Source: Eubacteriales bacterium (GTDB lineage Bacteria > Bacillota > Clostridia > Lachnospirales > Lachnospiraceae). Taken from it: a stretch of DNA of 64,000 nucleotides. This document shows positions 54,475 to 62,672 of the stretch, piece by piece; the first letter of the stretch is position 1, and every line of letters starts with the position of its first letter. Made by a program: the position numbers and the translations under genes. The stretch is taken from assembly GCA_030536575.1 (NCBI GenBank), contig JAUNPS010000007.1, forward strand, positions 62,001 to 126,000, read 5' to 3'. The notes beneath the pieces were generated by a model. It saw only the letters and a program-made list of their open reading frames with translations. It searched no databases and was not told the DNA's origin.

Positions 54475-55394
54475 GCATGAAAATTATTTTCCCCGGCGCG
54501 CTTTCCTCTTTTCAGGACAAAGGGCGCATCGGCTATCAGAAATATGGAATCACTCCTTCCGGAGCGATGGATGCCTGGTCTATGGCGGCGGCAAACGCCC
54601 TCGTGGGGAACAGCCCGGAAACCGCCGTACTGGAGATGACCATTGCAGGCCCGATTCTGCAATTCACCTCATCGGCAGTCCTTGCCCTCACCGGCGCGCC
54701 CATGACGCCTACCCTGAACCAGAAGCCCATCCCGATGAACGCCTCGTTCCAGGTAAATCCCGGCGATGTGCTCTCCGTGGGCTGCGTCACCGCCGGATGC
54801 CGCTCGTATCTGGCCGTCAAAGGCGGTTTTGACCTGGAGCCCGTGATGGGAAGCTGTTCCACGAACCTGAAATGTGCCCTGGGCGGCTTTCAGGGCCGCG
54901 CTTTAAAACCCGGCGACGAAATTTCGTTCAACCTGCCGGAAGCCACCTTGACTGAAAGCCGCACGCTCCCCGGCATTTCCTGCGCGTCTGACATTACCCT
55001 GCGCGTCGTGCCGGGCCCTCAGGAGGAATATTTCTCCGAAAACGGCAAAAAGACCTTTTATTCGACGGCCTACCGGGTTTCCGACGCCGCCGACCGGATG
55101 GGCTATAAGCTCACCGGAACTCCGGTGGAACACAACGGAACCGTGGACATTGTTTCCGACGGCATTGTCTTTGGCTCGATCCAGATTCCGCCAAACGGCA
55201 TGCCGATGATCCTGATGGCCGACCATCAAACCACTGGCGGCTACGCCAAAATCGGGACTGTCCTCACCTGCGACCTGCCGAAAATCGCCCAGGCCAAGCC
55301 CGGCGACACGATCCATTTTACCCAGGTCACGCTCGCGGAAGCTACACAGCTTTACAAAGAATACGCTGACAGACTGCGTAGCCTGTTTGCCTGA
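54471..55394 (+). CDS. pxpC: 5-oxoprolinase subunit C
   Basis: 307 aa. KipA/PxpC (CT_A_B, biotin-dependent carboxylase-like) family, with SFQDKGRIGYQKYGITPSGAMD at the start, GCRSYLAVKGGFDLEPVMGSCST, and PNGMPMILMADHQTTGGYAKIG in the second half. Overlaps pxpB by 4 bases. Partner subunit for PxpB in the pyroglutamate-opening complex. Typical length. Confidence 0.93.
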   Translation: MSMKIIFPGALSSFQDKGRIGYQKYGITPSGAMDAWSMAAANALVGNSPETAVLEMTIAGPILQFTSSAVLALTGAPMTPTLNQKPIPMNASFQVNPGDVLSVGCVTAGCRSYLAVKGGFDLEPVMGSCSTNLKCALGGFQGRALKPGDEISFNLPEATLTESRTLPGISCASDITLRVVPGPQEEYFSENGKKTFYSTAYRVSDAADRMGYKLTGTPVEHNGTVDIVSDGIVFGSIQIPPNGMPMILMADHQTTGGYAKIGTVLTCDLPKIAQAKPGDTIHFTQVTLAEATQLYKEYADRLRSLFA

Positions 55395-55401
55395 CCTGCC
55401 G

Positions 55402-55620
55402 CGCCGCACGCAAAAATCCCCAGGGCACGCCGGAATTTCGAACCCCAGCGCCACGCATTCTGTACTCCCGCCTGCGAAACGCAAAACCCCCAGGGCACGC
55501 CAAAGTTTCGAACCCCAGCGCCGCACATTCTGCTCCCCTGCTCTGTGAAACGCAAAACCCCCCTGGCACGCCGAAATTTTGGAAACCCGCGCCACGCACA
55601 GCCGCTCCGCGGCCAAACCA
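55402..55620. repeat. About 70-bp tandem repeats between pxpC and pxpA
   Basis: GGCACGCC marks three units at 55424, 55494 and 55565 (spacing 70 and 71), each containing TTTCGAACCCCAGCGCC or a close variant. The last copy is diverged. No gene. It ends about 20 bases before the pxpA ribosome site, inside the operon. Confidence 0.85.
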
Positions 55621-55641
55621 CCACCAAAAAGGAGAATCTTT

Positions 55642-56409
55642 ATGTACACAATCGATCTAAACTGCGACCTCGGCGAAAGCTTCGGCACCTACCATCTCGG
55701 CATGGACGACCAGGTCATCCCCTTCATTTCCTCCGCCAACGTCGCCTGCGGCTTCCACGCCTCCGACCCCCTCGTCATGGACACCACCGTCGCCCTCTGC
55801 ACCCAGCACAACGTCCGCATCGGCGCCCATCCCGGCTACCCCGACCTCGTCGGCTTCGGCCGCCGGAACCTGGCCGTTTCCCCCAAAGAACTCAAAGCCA
55901 TGGTGCTCTACCAGATCGGCGCCCTGGACGCCTTCTGCAAAGCCCGCCACACCACCCTCCAGCACGTAAAGCCCCACGGCGCCATGTACAACATGGCCGG
56001 AAAAGACCTCGCCCTGGCCACCGCCATCTGCGAAGCCATCTATGACGTCAACCCGAACCTCATCCTGATGGCTCTATCCGGCAGCAAAATGGCCGAAGCC
56101 GCCGAAAAAACCGGCCTGAAGGCCGCCCGCGAAGTCTTTGCCGACCGCGCCTACGAGGAAGACGGCTCCCTGGTGGCCCGCACCAAGCCGGGCGCCATGA
56201 TCACCGACGAAGACGAAGCCATTGCCCGCGTCATCGGTATGATCAAAGACCGCAAAGTCACCGCCATCACCGGAAAAGAAATCCCCATTTCGGCAGATTC
56301 TGTCTGCGTCCATGGGGACGGCCCGAAGGCGCTGGCGTTCGTTCAGAAGATTCGGGAAGCCTTTGGCCGGGAATCCATTGAAGTAAAGCCTTTGTGTGAA
56401 ATTTTATAA
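55642..56409 (+). CDS. pxpA: 5-oxoprolinase subunit A
   Basis: 255 aa from ATG 55642 (AAAGGAG 9 bases upstream). LamB/YcsF family: DLNCDLGESFGTYHLG, SSANVACGFHASDP, IGAHPGYPDLVGFGRR and VKPHGAMYN. It catalyses the ring-opening step on phosphorylated 5-oxoproline with PxpB/PxpC. It ends the operon and is followed by a hairpin. No dedicated transporter is next to it. Confidence 0.94.
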   Translation: MYTIDLNCDLGESFGTYHLGMDDQVIPFISSANVACGFHASDPLVMDTTVALCTQHNVRIGAHPGYPDLVGFGRRNLAVSPKELKAMVLYQIGALDAFCKARHTTLQHVKPHGAMYNMAGKDLALATAICEAIYDVNPNLILMALSGSKMAEAAEKTGLKAAREVFADRAYEEDGSLVARTKPGAMITDEDEAIARVIGMIKDRKVTAITGKEIPISADSVCVHGDGPKALAFVQKIREAFGRESIEVKPLCEIL

Positions 56410-56455
56410 GCTGCGGAAAACGGGCAAGTCATACGTCGGAGCAGGATGCGTCTGC

Positions 56456-56495
56456 GCAGGAGCCGGAAGCTATTTCTTTAGCCTTCGGCTCCTGC
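56456..56495 (+). terminator. Hairpin after pxpA
   Basis: GCAGGAGCCG/CGGCTCCTGC perfect 10-bp stem with a 20-base loop, 47 bases after the pxpA stop. The following sequence is AT-rich but not a clean U-tract. Confidence 0.6.
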
Positions 56496-56563
56496 ATTAT
56501 ATAAACTCGACAAATCCAAAGATACCCTTAAATAGAACCGTTCCTGAAAATGTTTGGCAGCCT

Positions 56564-56929
56564 TTATTTTGAGAAGATCGCATCATTTCTGGAAAGAAGG
56601 TATACACAATACTGATTCATACTGATCCCTTCCCTTTGAGAATGTTCTGCCAGTGACCTGTGCAGACTTCTCGGAATTCTCAATTTAAACTGTCCTGAAT
56701 AATCTTCCAGACTATCTGGCTCATGAATCTCTACACCACCTTCTAATGCAGCTTCAAGCCATGCTTTCTTCGCATCCACTGCATTTGCTACTGCGCTTTC
56801 TACCGTTTCTCCACAAGTAATGCACCCAGGCAAATCCGGATAAGAAACCACGAATCCGCCTTCCTCCTTATCTTCTACAATTTCCATGCGATAGGACATT
56901 GTCATATAATCATCCAGCGTCTTCATCAT
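56564..56929 (-). CDS. hicB: HicB family antitoxin
   Basis: 121 aa. N-terminal HicB-like partially degraded RNase H fold (YRMEIVEDKEEGGFVVSYPDLPGCITCGETVESAVANA) and a C-terminal ribbon-helix-helix (GQFKLRIPRSLHRSLAEHSQREGISMNQYCVYLLSR) that binds the operon's promoter. It overlaps the toxin frame by 20 bases. Because the toxin gene carries a stop codon, this antitoxin is probably orphan in practice. Confidence 0.92.
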   Translation of the reverse strand: MMKTLDDYMTMSYRMEIVEDKEEGGFVVSYPDLPGCITCGETVESAVANAVDAKKAWLEAALEGGVEIHEPDSLEDYSGQFKLRIPRSLHRSLAEHSQREGISMNQYCVYLLSRNDAIFSK

Positions 56930-57167
56930 TCTTCGCCTCGCTTTCTACAATCTGCCTTACCATTTCTACATACACTTTCTTGATTGGTTCGTGCTTCGGT
57001 ATTGTGATCGGCATACACCCTTGCTTTCTGAAAGTGTAATGACTGCTTCAGCTTCTCGGTGTATTCATTTCATATCCGTAGCTTTCCAATACCTTCCGTA
57101 ACTCATCAAACCGGAGGTCTTTCGATAAATTGCATATACGTGTTATCAGTTTATCCCATTTTGACAT
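56910..57167 (-). pseudogene. hicA: HicA toxin gene with an internal stop
   Basis: From ATG 57167 (GGAGG 8 bases upstream) the frame reads MSKWDKLITRICNLSKD and on to MNTPRS, then TGA at 57048-57050, then continues in the same frame as SSHYTFRKQGCMPITIPK to a stop at 56910 (85 codons plus stop). HicA proteins have a glycine at this place in the GSSH motif that carries the catalytic His, so one G to T change of GGA explains the stop. The His lies after the stop, so the product would be inactive. A sequencing error is the alternative. Confidence 0.85.
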
Positions 57168-57187
57168 GTATTATACCTCCTGCTTAT

Positions 57188-57216
57188 ATTATATATGGTG
57201 TCGCATATGGTGTCAA
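57188..57216 (-). promoter_or_regulatory. hicAB promoter with HicB-type repeat
   Basis: Minus strand: TTGACA (57211-57216), 17-base spacer, TATAAT (57188-57193), an exact consensus promoter. GACACCATAT occurs twice at 12-base spacing across it and is a likely HicB binding site. Confidence 0.8.
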
Positions 57217-57238
57217 GGCGGATTCAAAATTGAACACT

Positions 57239-57667
57239 CTACTCTTCCAAATTCCGAATCACCCTCCTCAAAAACTCCTCCATCTTCCTCTTCTCCTCCT
57301 CGTCAAATCCCTGAAAACACCTCTCATCACTTTCCACAAAATGACACGAAAACCTCTCCAGCTCCAACCGCCCTTTCTCCGTTAAATAAACCCTGCTTTT
57401 CCTGGTATCCTCCGGATCCATCTTCCTCTCCAGAATCCCTTCCCTCTCCAGCTTCTGCATGGCAACGCTGACGGAAGACGGCCGAATGCCTGCATATTTT
57501 CCAATCTCGCACTGGGAAAGCCCTTCCTTCTGCTCCAGAAGTCTCATGATACACACCTGCCCCGGCGACATCCCCTGCTCCTTCAAATCCTCGCAGAGCG
57601 CCCTGCTGCACAGGTGCGAAGCCTTCATCATCAATGCCTGCAGCCCATTCTCCTGTTTCTCCTCCAT
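57239..57667 (-). CDS. MarR family regulator
   Basis: 142 aa winged helix protein: SPGQVCIMRLLEQKEGLSQCEIGKYAGIRPSSVSVAMQKLEREGILERKMDPEDTRKSRVYLTEKG. It ends the exporter operon, 18 bases after the cytidylate-kinase-like gene. A second MarR gene heads the region at 62481, so two regulators of this family flank one exporter. Ligand unknown. Confidence 0.9.
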   Translation of the reverse strand: MEEKQENGLQALMMKASHLCSRALCEDLKEQGMSPGQVCIMRLLEQKEGLSQCEIGKYAGIRPSSVSVAMQKLEREGILERKMDPEDTRKSRVYLTEKGRLELERFSCHFVESDERCFQGFDEEEKRKMEEFLRRVIRNLEE

Positions 57668-57685
57668 CTTCCGCCCTTCCTTCCT

Positions 57686-58282
57686 CTATTTTTCGTATCC
57701 GATCGCCTGAAGCAAAATTGCCTCACACGCCTCCGGCGAAAGCGTCCCCGTATTCAGCTCCAAATCATAATTCTTCCGGTCGGCCCAATTCTTCTGCGCC
57801 CAGAATTTAAAATAATCTTTCCGCTGGCGGTCACGCCGTTCCATCAACTTCCTGGCCTCACTCTCCGACACCTTCTCCGTGCGGACGACCCGCGCCACTC
57901 TCTGCTTCTCGTCCGAGCAGTACAGGAAAGCCCCCACGGTCTTTTCCCCTTTCAGAATCTCCGTGGAGCATCTCCCGATAAAAACAGCCGGCCCCTGCAT
58001 CGCCAAATCCCGGATCGTATCCTGGAGCCTTTCACACATTTCATAAATCCGATCCTGCTTCATATCCTGTCCATAATTGGCCAGCAAAGCAATGTTATAC
58101 AAAATGCTCCCGGTCTTCTTCTCATCGTATTCCTTCAGAAGATCCAGCGAAACGCCTCTGCGCTCCGCCTCCTTAATTAGCAGCTCCCCATCATAAAACG
58201 GAATGCCCGCTTTCCCGGCGACCCGTCTCCCGATCTCCCGGCCGCCGCTTCCAAATTCCCGCTCAATTGCAAGTGTTTTCAT
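57686..58282 (-). CDS. Cytidylate kinase-like family protein
   Basis: 198 aa. P-loop-like start LAIEREFGSGGREIGRRVAG, then PFYDGELL and a helical lid with RRDRQRKDYF, as in the PF13189 cytidylate-kinase-like family. True CMP kinase specificity is not assured. GGAGCGG precedes the ATG. Third gene of the exporter operon (18-base gaps each side). A paralogue lies at 62673. Confidence 0.85.
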   Translation of the reverse strand: MKTLAIEREFGSGGREIGRRVAGKAGIPFYDGELLIKEAERRGVSLDLLKEYDEKKTGSILYNIALLANYGQDMKQDRIYEMCERLQDTIRDLAMQGPAVFIGRCSTEILKGEKTVGAFLYCSDEKQRVARVVRTEKVSESEARKLMERRDRQRKDYFKFWAQKNWADRKNYDLELNTGTLSPEACEAILLQAIGYEK

Positions 58283-58300
58283 ATTCTGCCGCTCCTTTCC

Positions 58301-60115
58301 TTAAGACGCCTGCGCAAACTGGCTGTTATACAGATCCGCGTAGAAACCGCCTTTCTTCATCAGTTCCTCGTGGTTTCCACTCTCGATCACATCCCCGTCT
58401 TTCAGGACAAGAATCAGATCCGAATTCTTAATCGTCGATAACCGGTGCGCGATGACGAAAGAGGTTCTCCCCTGCATCAGTTTATCCATTGCGTCCTGAA
58501 TCACCAGCTCGGTTCTCGTATCAATGGAACTGGTGGCCTCGTCCAGGATCAGCATCGGCGCATCCTCCACCATTGCACGGGCAATCGTCATCTGCTGTTT
58601 CTGCCCGGCGGACAGGCTCATTTCATCCCCCAGCACAGTATCATACCCCTTCGGCAGCGTCTTAATAAAGTGATCCAGCCCCACAGCCCTGCATGCCCGG
58701 TCAATCTGTTCATCCGTCACGCCCTCTTTACAGTAAACAATATTTTCGCGAACCGTTCCCTCAAAAATCCAGGTATCCTGAAGCACCATGCAGAACAGGT
58801 CGTGGACATTTTCCCGCGTCAGCTCGCTGACCGGAATGCCGTCGATGGAAATCTGGCCGCCGTTGATTTCGAAGAAACGCATCAGCAGGTTGACCAGAGT
58901 CGTCTTGCCCGCGCCGGTCGGCCCGACAATCGCAATCTTCTGGCCCGGTTCCACCTTCGCCGAAAAATCGTGGATGATATCGCCTTTTGCCTCATCATAA
59001 GCGAAACGCACATGTTTGAATTCCACGCTGCCTTCCGCGTTTTCCAGTCTGCTGACTTTTCCGCTCTCGTCTTCCATTTCTTCCGCATCCAGAAACTCAA
59101 AAACACGTTCACTGGCAGCAGCGGCAGACTGGAGGTTCGTGGTGCCCTGGGCGAACTGCTGCAATGGCTGCGTAAACTGCCGCACATACATCATAAAGGC
59201 TACAATCACACCAAAAGTAATCTTCCCATTCATCGCAAGCGCCGCGCCCACGATACAAACCAGCACATAAGCCAGGTTCCCGATAAAGGTCATAATCGGC
59301 CGCATCATACCGGACATCATCTGGGCCTTAAAGGCACTGTCCGCAAGCGCCGCATTGATTTCATCGAATTTCTTTTTCTCGGATTTTTCGCCGTTGTAGA
59401 TTTTTACCACGTTATGGCCGGAGTAGACTTCCTCCACATGGCCGTTCATTTTCCCAAGGTTCTGCTGCTGCTGACGGAAATATTTCTGGGATCTTCCGAC
59501 GATCAGAATCATCAGCACGAAGCCGATCAGCGTAGCCGCCACAGCCGTCAGCGCCATCCAGACATTGGTAAAAAGCATGATAAAGAAGGAGCCCAAAAAC
59601 ATGGTTAAGGCGGAAACCAGGGACGCGGTGCTCTGGTTCAGCGTCTGTCCGATCTGGTCAACGTCATTCGTTACCCGGCTTAAAACGTCGCCGTAAGATA
59701 CCTTATTGAAAAAGCTCATCGGTACTTTATTGATCTTATGGGAAACATCTTTCCGCATTCTCCGGGACAGTTTCTGCGTAACCGTTGACATAATAAAGCC
59801 CTGCGCGTAGAGCAGCACGCCGCCGCAGACATAAATGACAATCAGTTCCACAAACATTCCGACCAGGGTATCCATATCAATGCCCGTCATCATCCCGGCT
59901 GTAATCAAATCTGTAATGTTGCTCAATTTTCCGGGGCCGATCAGGTTCAAAACAGAGCCCGCAATCGCACAGAGAAATGCAATGCCAAACAAGATCATAT
60001 CCGACTTCAGATAGCGGATCAGTTTCCCCATGGATTCCTTAAAATTCTTCGGTTTTTCTCCTTTTCCTCTTCCGCCGGGGCCTCCGCCCGGTGCAGTTTG
60101 ATTCCTATTTCCCAT
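58301..60115 (-). CDS. Multidrug-type ABC exporter, second half
   Basis: 604 aa. Gly/Pro-rich N-terminus (QTAPGGGPGGRGKG), six membrane segments (about 35-330), then ATPase domain with Walker A GPTGAGKTT, signature LSAGQKQQMTIARA, Walker B MLILDEATSSID and H-loop AHRLSTI. Heterodimeric partner of the gene at 60115, overlapping its stop by one base. Typical of the BmrCD/LmrCD-type pair controlled by MarR proteins. Substrate unknown. Confidence 0.93.
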   Translation of the reverse strand: MGNRNQTAPGGGPGGRGKGEKPKNFKESMGKLIRYLKSDMILFGIAFLCAIAGSVLNLIGPGKLSNITDLITAGMMTGIDMDTLVGMFVELIVIYVCGGVLLYAQGFIMSTVTQKLSRRMRKDVSHKINKVPMSFFNKVSYGDVLSRVTNDVDQIGQTLNQSTASLVSALTMFLGSFFIMLFTNVWMALTAVAATLIGFVLMILIVGRSQKYFRQQQQNLGKMNGHVEEVYSGHNVVKIYNGEKSEKKKFDEINAALADSAFKAQMMSGMMRPIMTFIGNLAYVLVCIVGAALAMNGKITFGVIVAFMMYVRQFTQPLQQFAQGTTNLQSAAAASERVFEFLDAEEMEDESGKVSRLENAEGSVEFKHVRFAYDEAKGDIIHDFSAKVEPGQKIAIVGPTGAGKTTLVNLLMRFFEINGGQISIDGIPVSELTRENVHDLFCMVLQDTWIFEGTVRENIVYCKEGVTDEQIDRACRAVGLDHFIKTLPKGYDTVLGDEMSLSAGQKQQMTIARAMVEDAPMLILDEATSSIDTRTELVIQDAMDKLMQGRTSFVIAHRLSTIKNSDLILVLKDGDVIESGNHEELMKKGGFYADLYNSQFAQAS

Positions 60116-61872
60116 TATGCAAGTTCCTCCTTTGAAAGCTGTGAAAGGGCAATGTCCTGATATACCTTACAGTTTTTCAGCAGTTCCCGGTGCGTTCCTT
60201 CGCCGACCATCCGGCCCTGATCCAGCACAATGATCTTGTCCGCATCCATGATTGTGCCGATTCGTTGGGCAACGATCAAGGTCGTGGCCTCTTTCGTCTC
60301 TTTCTTCAGTGCCGAGCGGAGGACGCGGTCTGTCTTGTAGTCCAACGCAGAGAATGAATCGTCGAAAATGTAGATTTCCGGCTCCCGACAGACTGCACGG
60401 GCAATGGAAAGCCGCTGCTTCTGGCCTCCTGACAGGTTTGTTCCGCCCTGGGCGACGCCGCCGTCATATTTGTCCGGAAGCTTTTCCACAAATTCCTTTG
60501 CCTGGGCGATTTCCGCCGCTTTTTCAATGCTCTTTTTCGAATAAGCGCCCTTTCCATTGTCGCCGTAAGCAATGCTGGAAGAAACCGTTCCGGCAAACAT
60601 CACCGCCGACTGGGGCACGTAGCCGAATTTATTATGAAGCGCTTCCTGTGTATAATCTTTTACATTCTGGCCGTCTACGAGGACTTCTCCCTCGGTAGCG
60701 TCGTAGAAACGGGGAATCAGATTGACCAGCGTGCTCTTGCCGCTTCCGGTGGAGCCGATGAAAGCCACCGTTTCCCCTTTCTTCGCCGTAAAGTTAATAT
60801 CTTTCAGTACATAACCTTCCGCGTCCGGATATTTGAAGCTTACATTTTTAAATACGATTTCGCCCTTTTTGTTATTCGGCGAGTTCGTCATCGTGCCGTC
60901 CTGGATGGACAGTTTTGTTTCAATGACTTCGCGGACACGGTTGGCCGCGACGGTTACACGCGGCAGCATCATGAAGATCATGGACAGAGACATGAAGGAC
61001 ATAACAACCTGTACGGCGTAGCTGACGAATACAACCATGTTGGAAAAAATCCCGATTTTATCCGTTGCTGCGGCCTGGTTCAGGAGAATTGCGCCAATCC
61101 AGTAAACTGCCAGGGACAGGCCGTTCATCACGAGCTGGATGCCGGGGTTTAAGATTGCCATAACCCGGAAGGCGAACAGGTTATTGTCGGTCAGTTCATC
61201 GTTTGCCTTCCCGAATTTTTCTTCCTGGTAGTCTTCCGCATTGTAGGCGCGCACGACGCGGATTCCGGTCAGGTGCTCGCGGGTGATGCGGTTAATGTTA
61301 TCGGTAAGGCCCTGGATTTTCTTGAAACGGGGCAGGGCGAATTTCATAATGATTCCCATCATGGCTAACAGAATTACGACGGCCACGGCTGTCGCAATCG
61401 ACCATTCCCGGCCTTTTCCGGCGATTTTTGTGATCGCCCAGATCGCCGTGACCGGCGCTTTTACGATAATTTCCAGGCCCATGGCAACCATCATCTGGAT
61501 TTGGGCAATGTCGTTGGTGGAACGGGTGATCAGGCTGGCCGTTGAAAAGCGGTTAATCTCCGCCATGGAAAAGGCTTCTACCTGATCATACTGGAGTTCC
61601 CGCAATGTCTTGCCGAAATTCGCCGCCATGCGGGAAGACAGCACAACCGTACAGATGCAGGCCGCAAAGCTGCCTAACGCACAGAGGAGCATTTTTCCTC
61701 CCGCCGCCAAAATCTCGCTCATTTCGCTGCCTTCTGTCTCCACCAGGGTCGTGATCTCGGACATGTAGTCCGGGAGTTTCAGATCCATCCATACTTGAAG
61801 GATGATGAAGACCGCGGTATACAGAAACAGCAGCCAGTCTTTTTTCTTCATATACTTTAAAATCTTGAACAT
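60115..61872 (-). CDS. Multidrug-type ABC exporter, first half
   Basis: 585 aa. Six membrane segments (about 15-300) and ATPase domain with Walker A GSTGSGKST, signature LSGGQKQRLSIARA, Walker B IYIFDDSFSALD and degenerate switch region IVAQRIGTI. The Asp in place of the catalytic Glu (IFDDSFSALD) marks this as the non-canonical half of a heterodimer, while the partner has DEATSSID. First gene of the operon, with its own promoter carrying the MarR-type operator. Confidence 0.93.
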   Translation of the reverse strand: MFKILKYMKKKDWLLFLYTAVFIILQVWMDLKLPDYMSEITTLVETEGSEMSEILAAGGKMLLCALGSFAACICTVVLSSRMAANFGKTLRELQYDQVEAFSMAEINRFSTASLITRSTNDIAQIQMMVAMGLEIIVKAPVTAIWAITKIAGKGREWSIATAVAVVILLAMMGIIMKFALPRFKKIQGLTDNINRITREHLTGIRVVRAYNAEDYQEEKFGKANDELTDNNLFAFRVMAILNPGIQLVMNGLSLAVYWIGAILLNQAAATDKIGIFSNMVVFVSYAVQVVMSFMSLSMIFMMLPRVTVAANRVREVIETKLSIQDGTMTNSPNNKKGEIVFKNVSFKYPDAEGYVLKDINFTAKKGETVAFIGSTGSGKSTLVNLIPRFYDATEGEVLVDGQNVKDYTQEALHNKFGYVPQSAVMFAGTVSSSIAYGDNGKGAYSKKSIEKAAEIAQAKEFVEKLPDKYDGGVAQGGTNLSGGQKQRLSIARAVCREPEIYIFDDSFSALDYKTDRVLRSALKKETKEATTLIVAQRIGTIMDADKIIVLDQGRMVGEGTHRELLKNCKVYQDIALSQLSKEELA

Positions 61873-61919
61873 ACCTTTGCAGTCATCCTTTCTAGCAAAA
61901 ATTTTTAATAATAATTATT

Positions 61920-61957
61920 ACTAGAAAGTATTTTAGTCCTTTTTCGGGATTTGTCAA
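61920..61957 (-). promoter_or_regulatory. Exporter promoter with MarR-type operator
   Basis: Minus strand TTGACA (61952-61957), 16-base spacer, TAAAAT (61930-61935). The 18-mer ACTAGAAAGTATTTTAGT (61920-61937) overlaps the -10 and matches the operator at 62505. A further CTTTCTAG/CTAGAAAG inverted repeat lies downstream of it in the leader. Confidence 0.75.
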
Positions 61958-61986
61958 GAGGTTAGATGTAAAATTATTTGACAGCT

Positions 61987-62016
61987 AAAAAAAAACGACG
62001 CCAATTCGTCTTGGCG
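61987..62016 (-). terminator. Terminator of the marR gene
   Basis: CGCCAA/TTGGCG stem with a 6-base loop, then, past three bases, nine T on the minus strand. It separates marR from the exporter operon. Confidence 0.8.
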
Positions 62017-62043
62017 CCGCCTGCTGTTGTCCGAATAGTAACC

Positions 62044-62481
62044 TCATTTCTTCTTTTTCTCCATAATCTCCGTCAGCCTTTTCAGAATCCGTATATATTC
62101 CTTCGCATCCTCCTCCCCCAGCTCCCGGAAAACCTCCTCAAAATCACTGACAAATTCGTTGTAATGGGCCATCATCGTCTTTTTTCCCTCTTCTGTCAGC
62201 GAAATATACACTTTCCGCCTATCCTCCGCATCATTTCTCCGGATAACCAGCCCCTTCTTCTCCAGGCTGTTCAGAATATTCGTCCCCCGGCTCGCCGACA
62301 GGCCCAGCTCCCGCGCAATCTGTCCCGCCAGCACGCCCTCCTCATAATCTGCCAGGTACAGCAGCACATTCGACTCCCCTTTTACCATCATCGCCTCTTC
62401 AATCCGCGCCACCCGCTTCGCGTCCTGAATCCGCATCCCGCAGAATTCCTCCGCCAGTTCCCGATAATTCATCCATTCCAC
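62044..62481 (-). CDS. MarR family regulator of the ABC exporter
   Basis: 145 aa. Winged helix with DYEEGVLAGQIARELGLSASRGTNILNSLEKKGLVIRRNDAEDRRKVYISLTEEGKK. It is monocistronic with a strong promoter whose -10 lies in a palindrome shared with the exporter promoter 585 bases away, so it is predicted to repress both itself and the exporter. No signal is known. Confidence 0.92.
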   Translation of the reverse strand: MEWMNYRELAEEFCGMRIQDAKRVARIEEAMMVKGESNVLLYLADYEEGVLAGQIARELGLSASRGTNILNSLEKKGLVIRRNDAEDRRKVYISLTEEGKKTMMAHYNEFVSDFEEVFRELGEEDAKEYIRILKRLTEIMEKKKK

Positions 62482-62504
62482 CTTGCTTTCCGAAATTACT
62501 TTCT

Positions 62505-62543
62505 ACTAAAAACGATTTTAGTCCACGCGCCCCCGTTTGTCAA
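62505..62543 (-). promoter_or_regulatory. marR promoter with auto-operator
   Basis: Minus strand TTGACA (62538-62543), 17-base spacer, TAAAAT (62515-62520). The palindrome ACTAAAAACGATTTTAGT (62505-62522) covers the -10. Confidence 0.75.
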
Positions 62544-62630
62544 CCGCCAACCGATTCCAACGCGCGCGAAACATGCCCCGCGGGTCGCCAGGCACCGCCC
62601 CTCGCGAAACTCTTGCGCCGCCAGCCACGC

Positions 62631-62658
62631 AAAAACGCCGCCGGGTTCCCCCGACGGC
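62631..62658 (-). terminator. Terminator of the second cytidylate-kinase-like gene
   Basis: GCCGTCGGG/CCCGGCGGC stem (one mismatch), loop of four, then GTTTTTGC on the minus strand, 15 bases after the stop. Confidence 0.75.
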
Positions 62659-62672
62659 ATCCGCCATTCTTT

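Noticed and set aside
57048-57050. Selenocysteine codon in HicA
   Set aside because: The family has glycine here, and the following frame looks like an ordinary HicA. No selenocysteine insertion element is seen; a single base change explains it.
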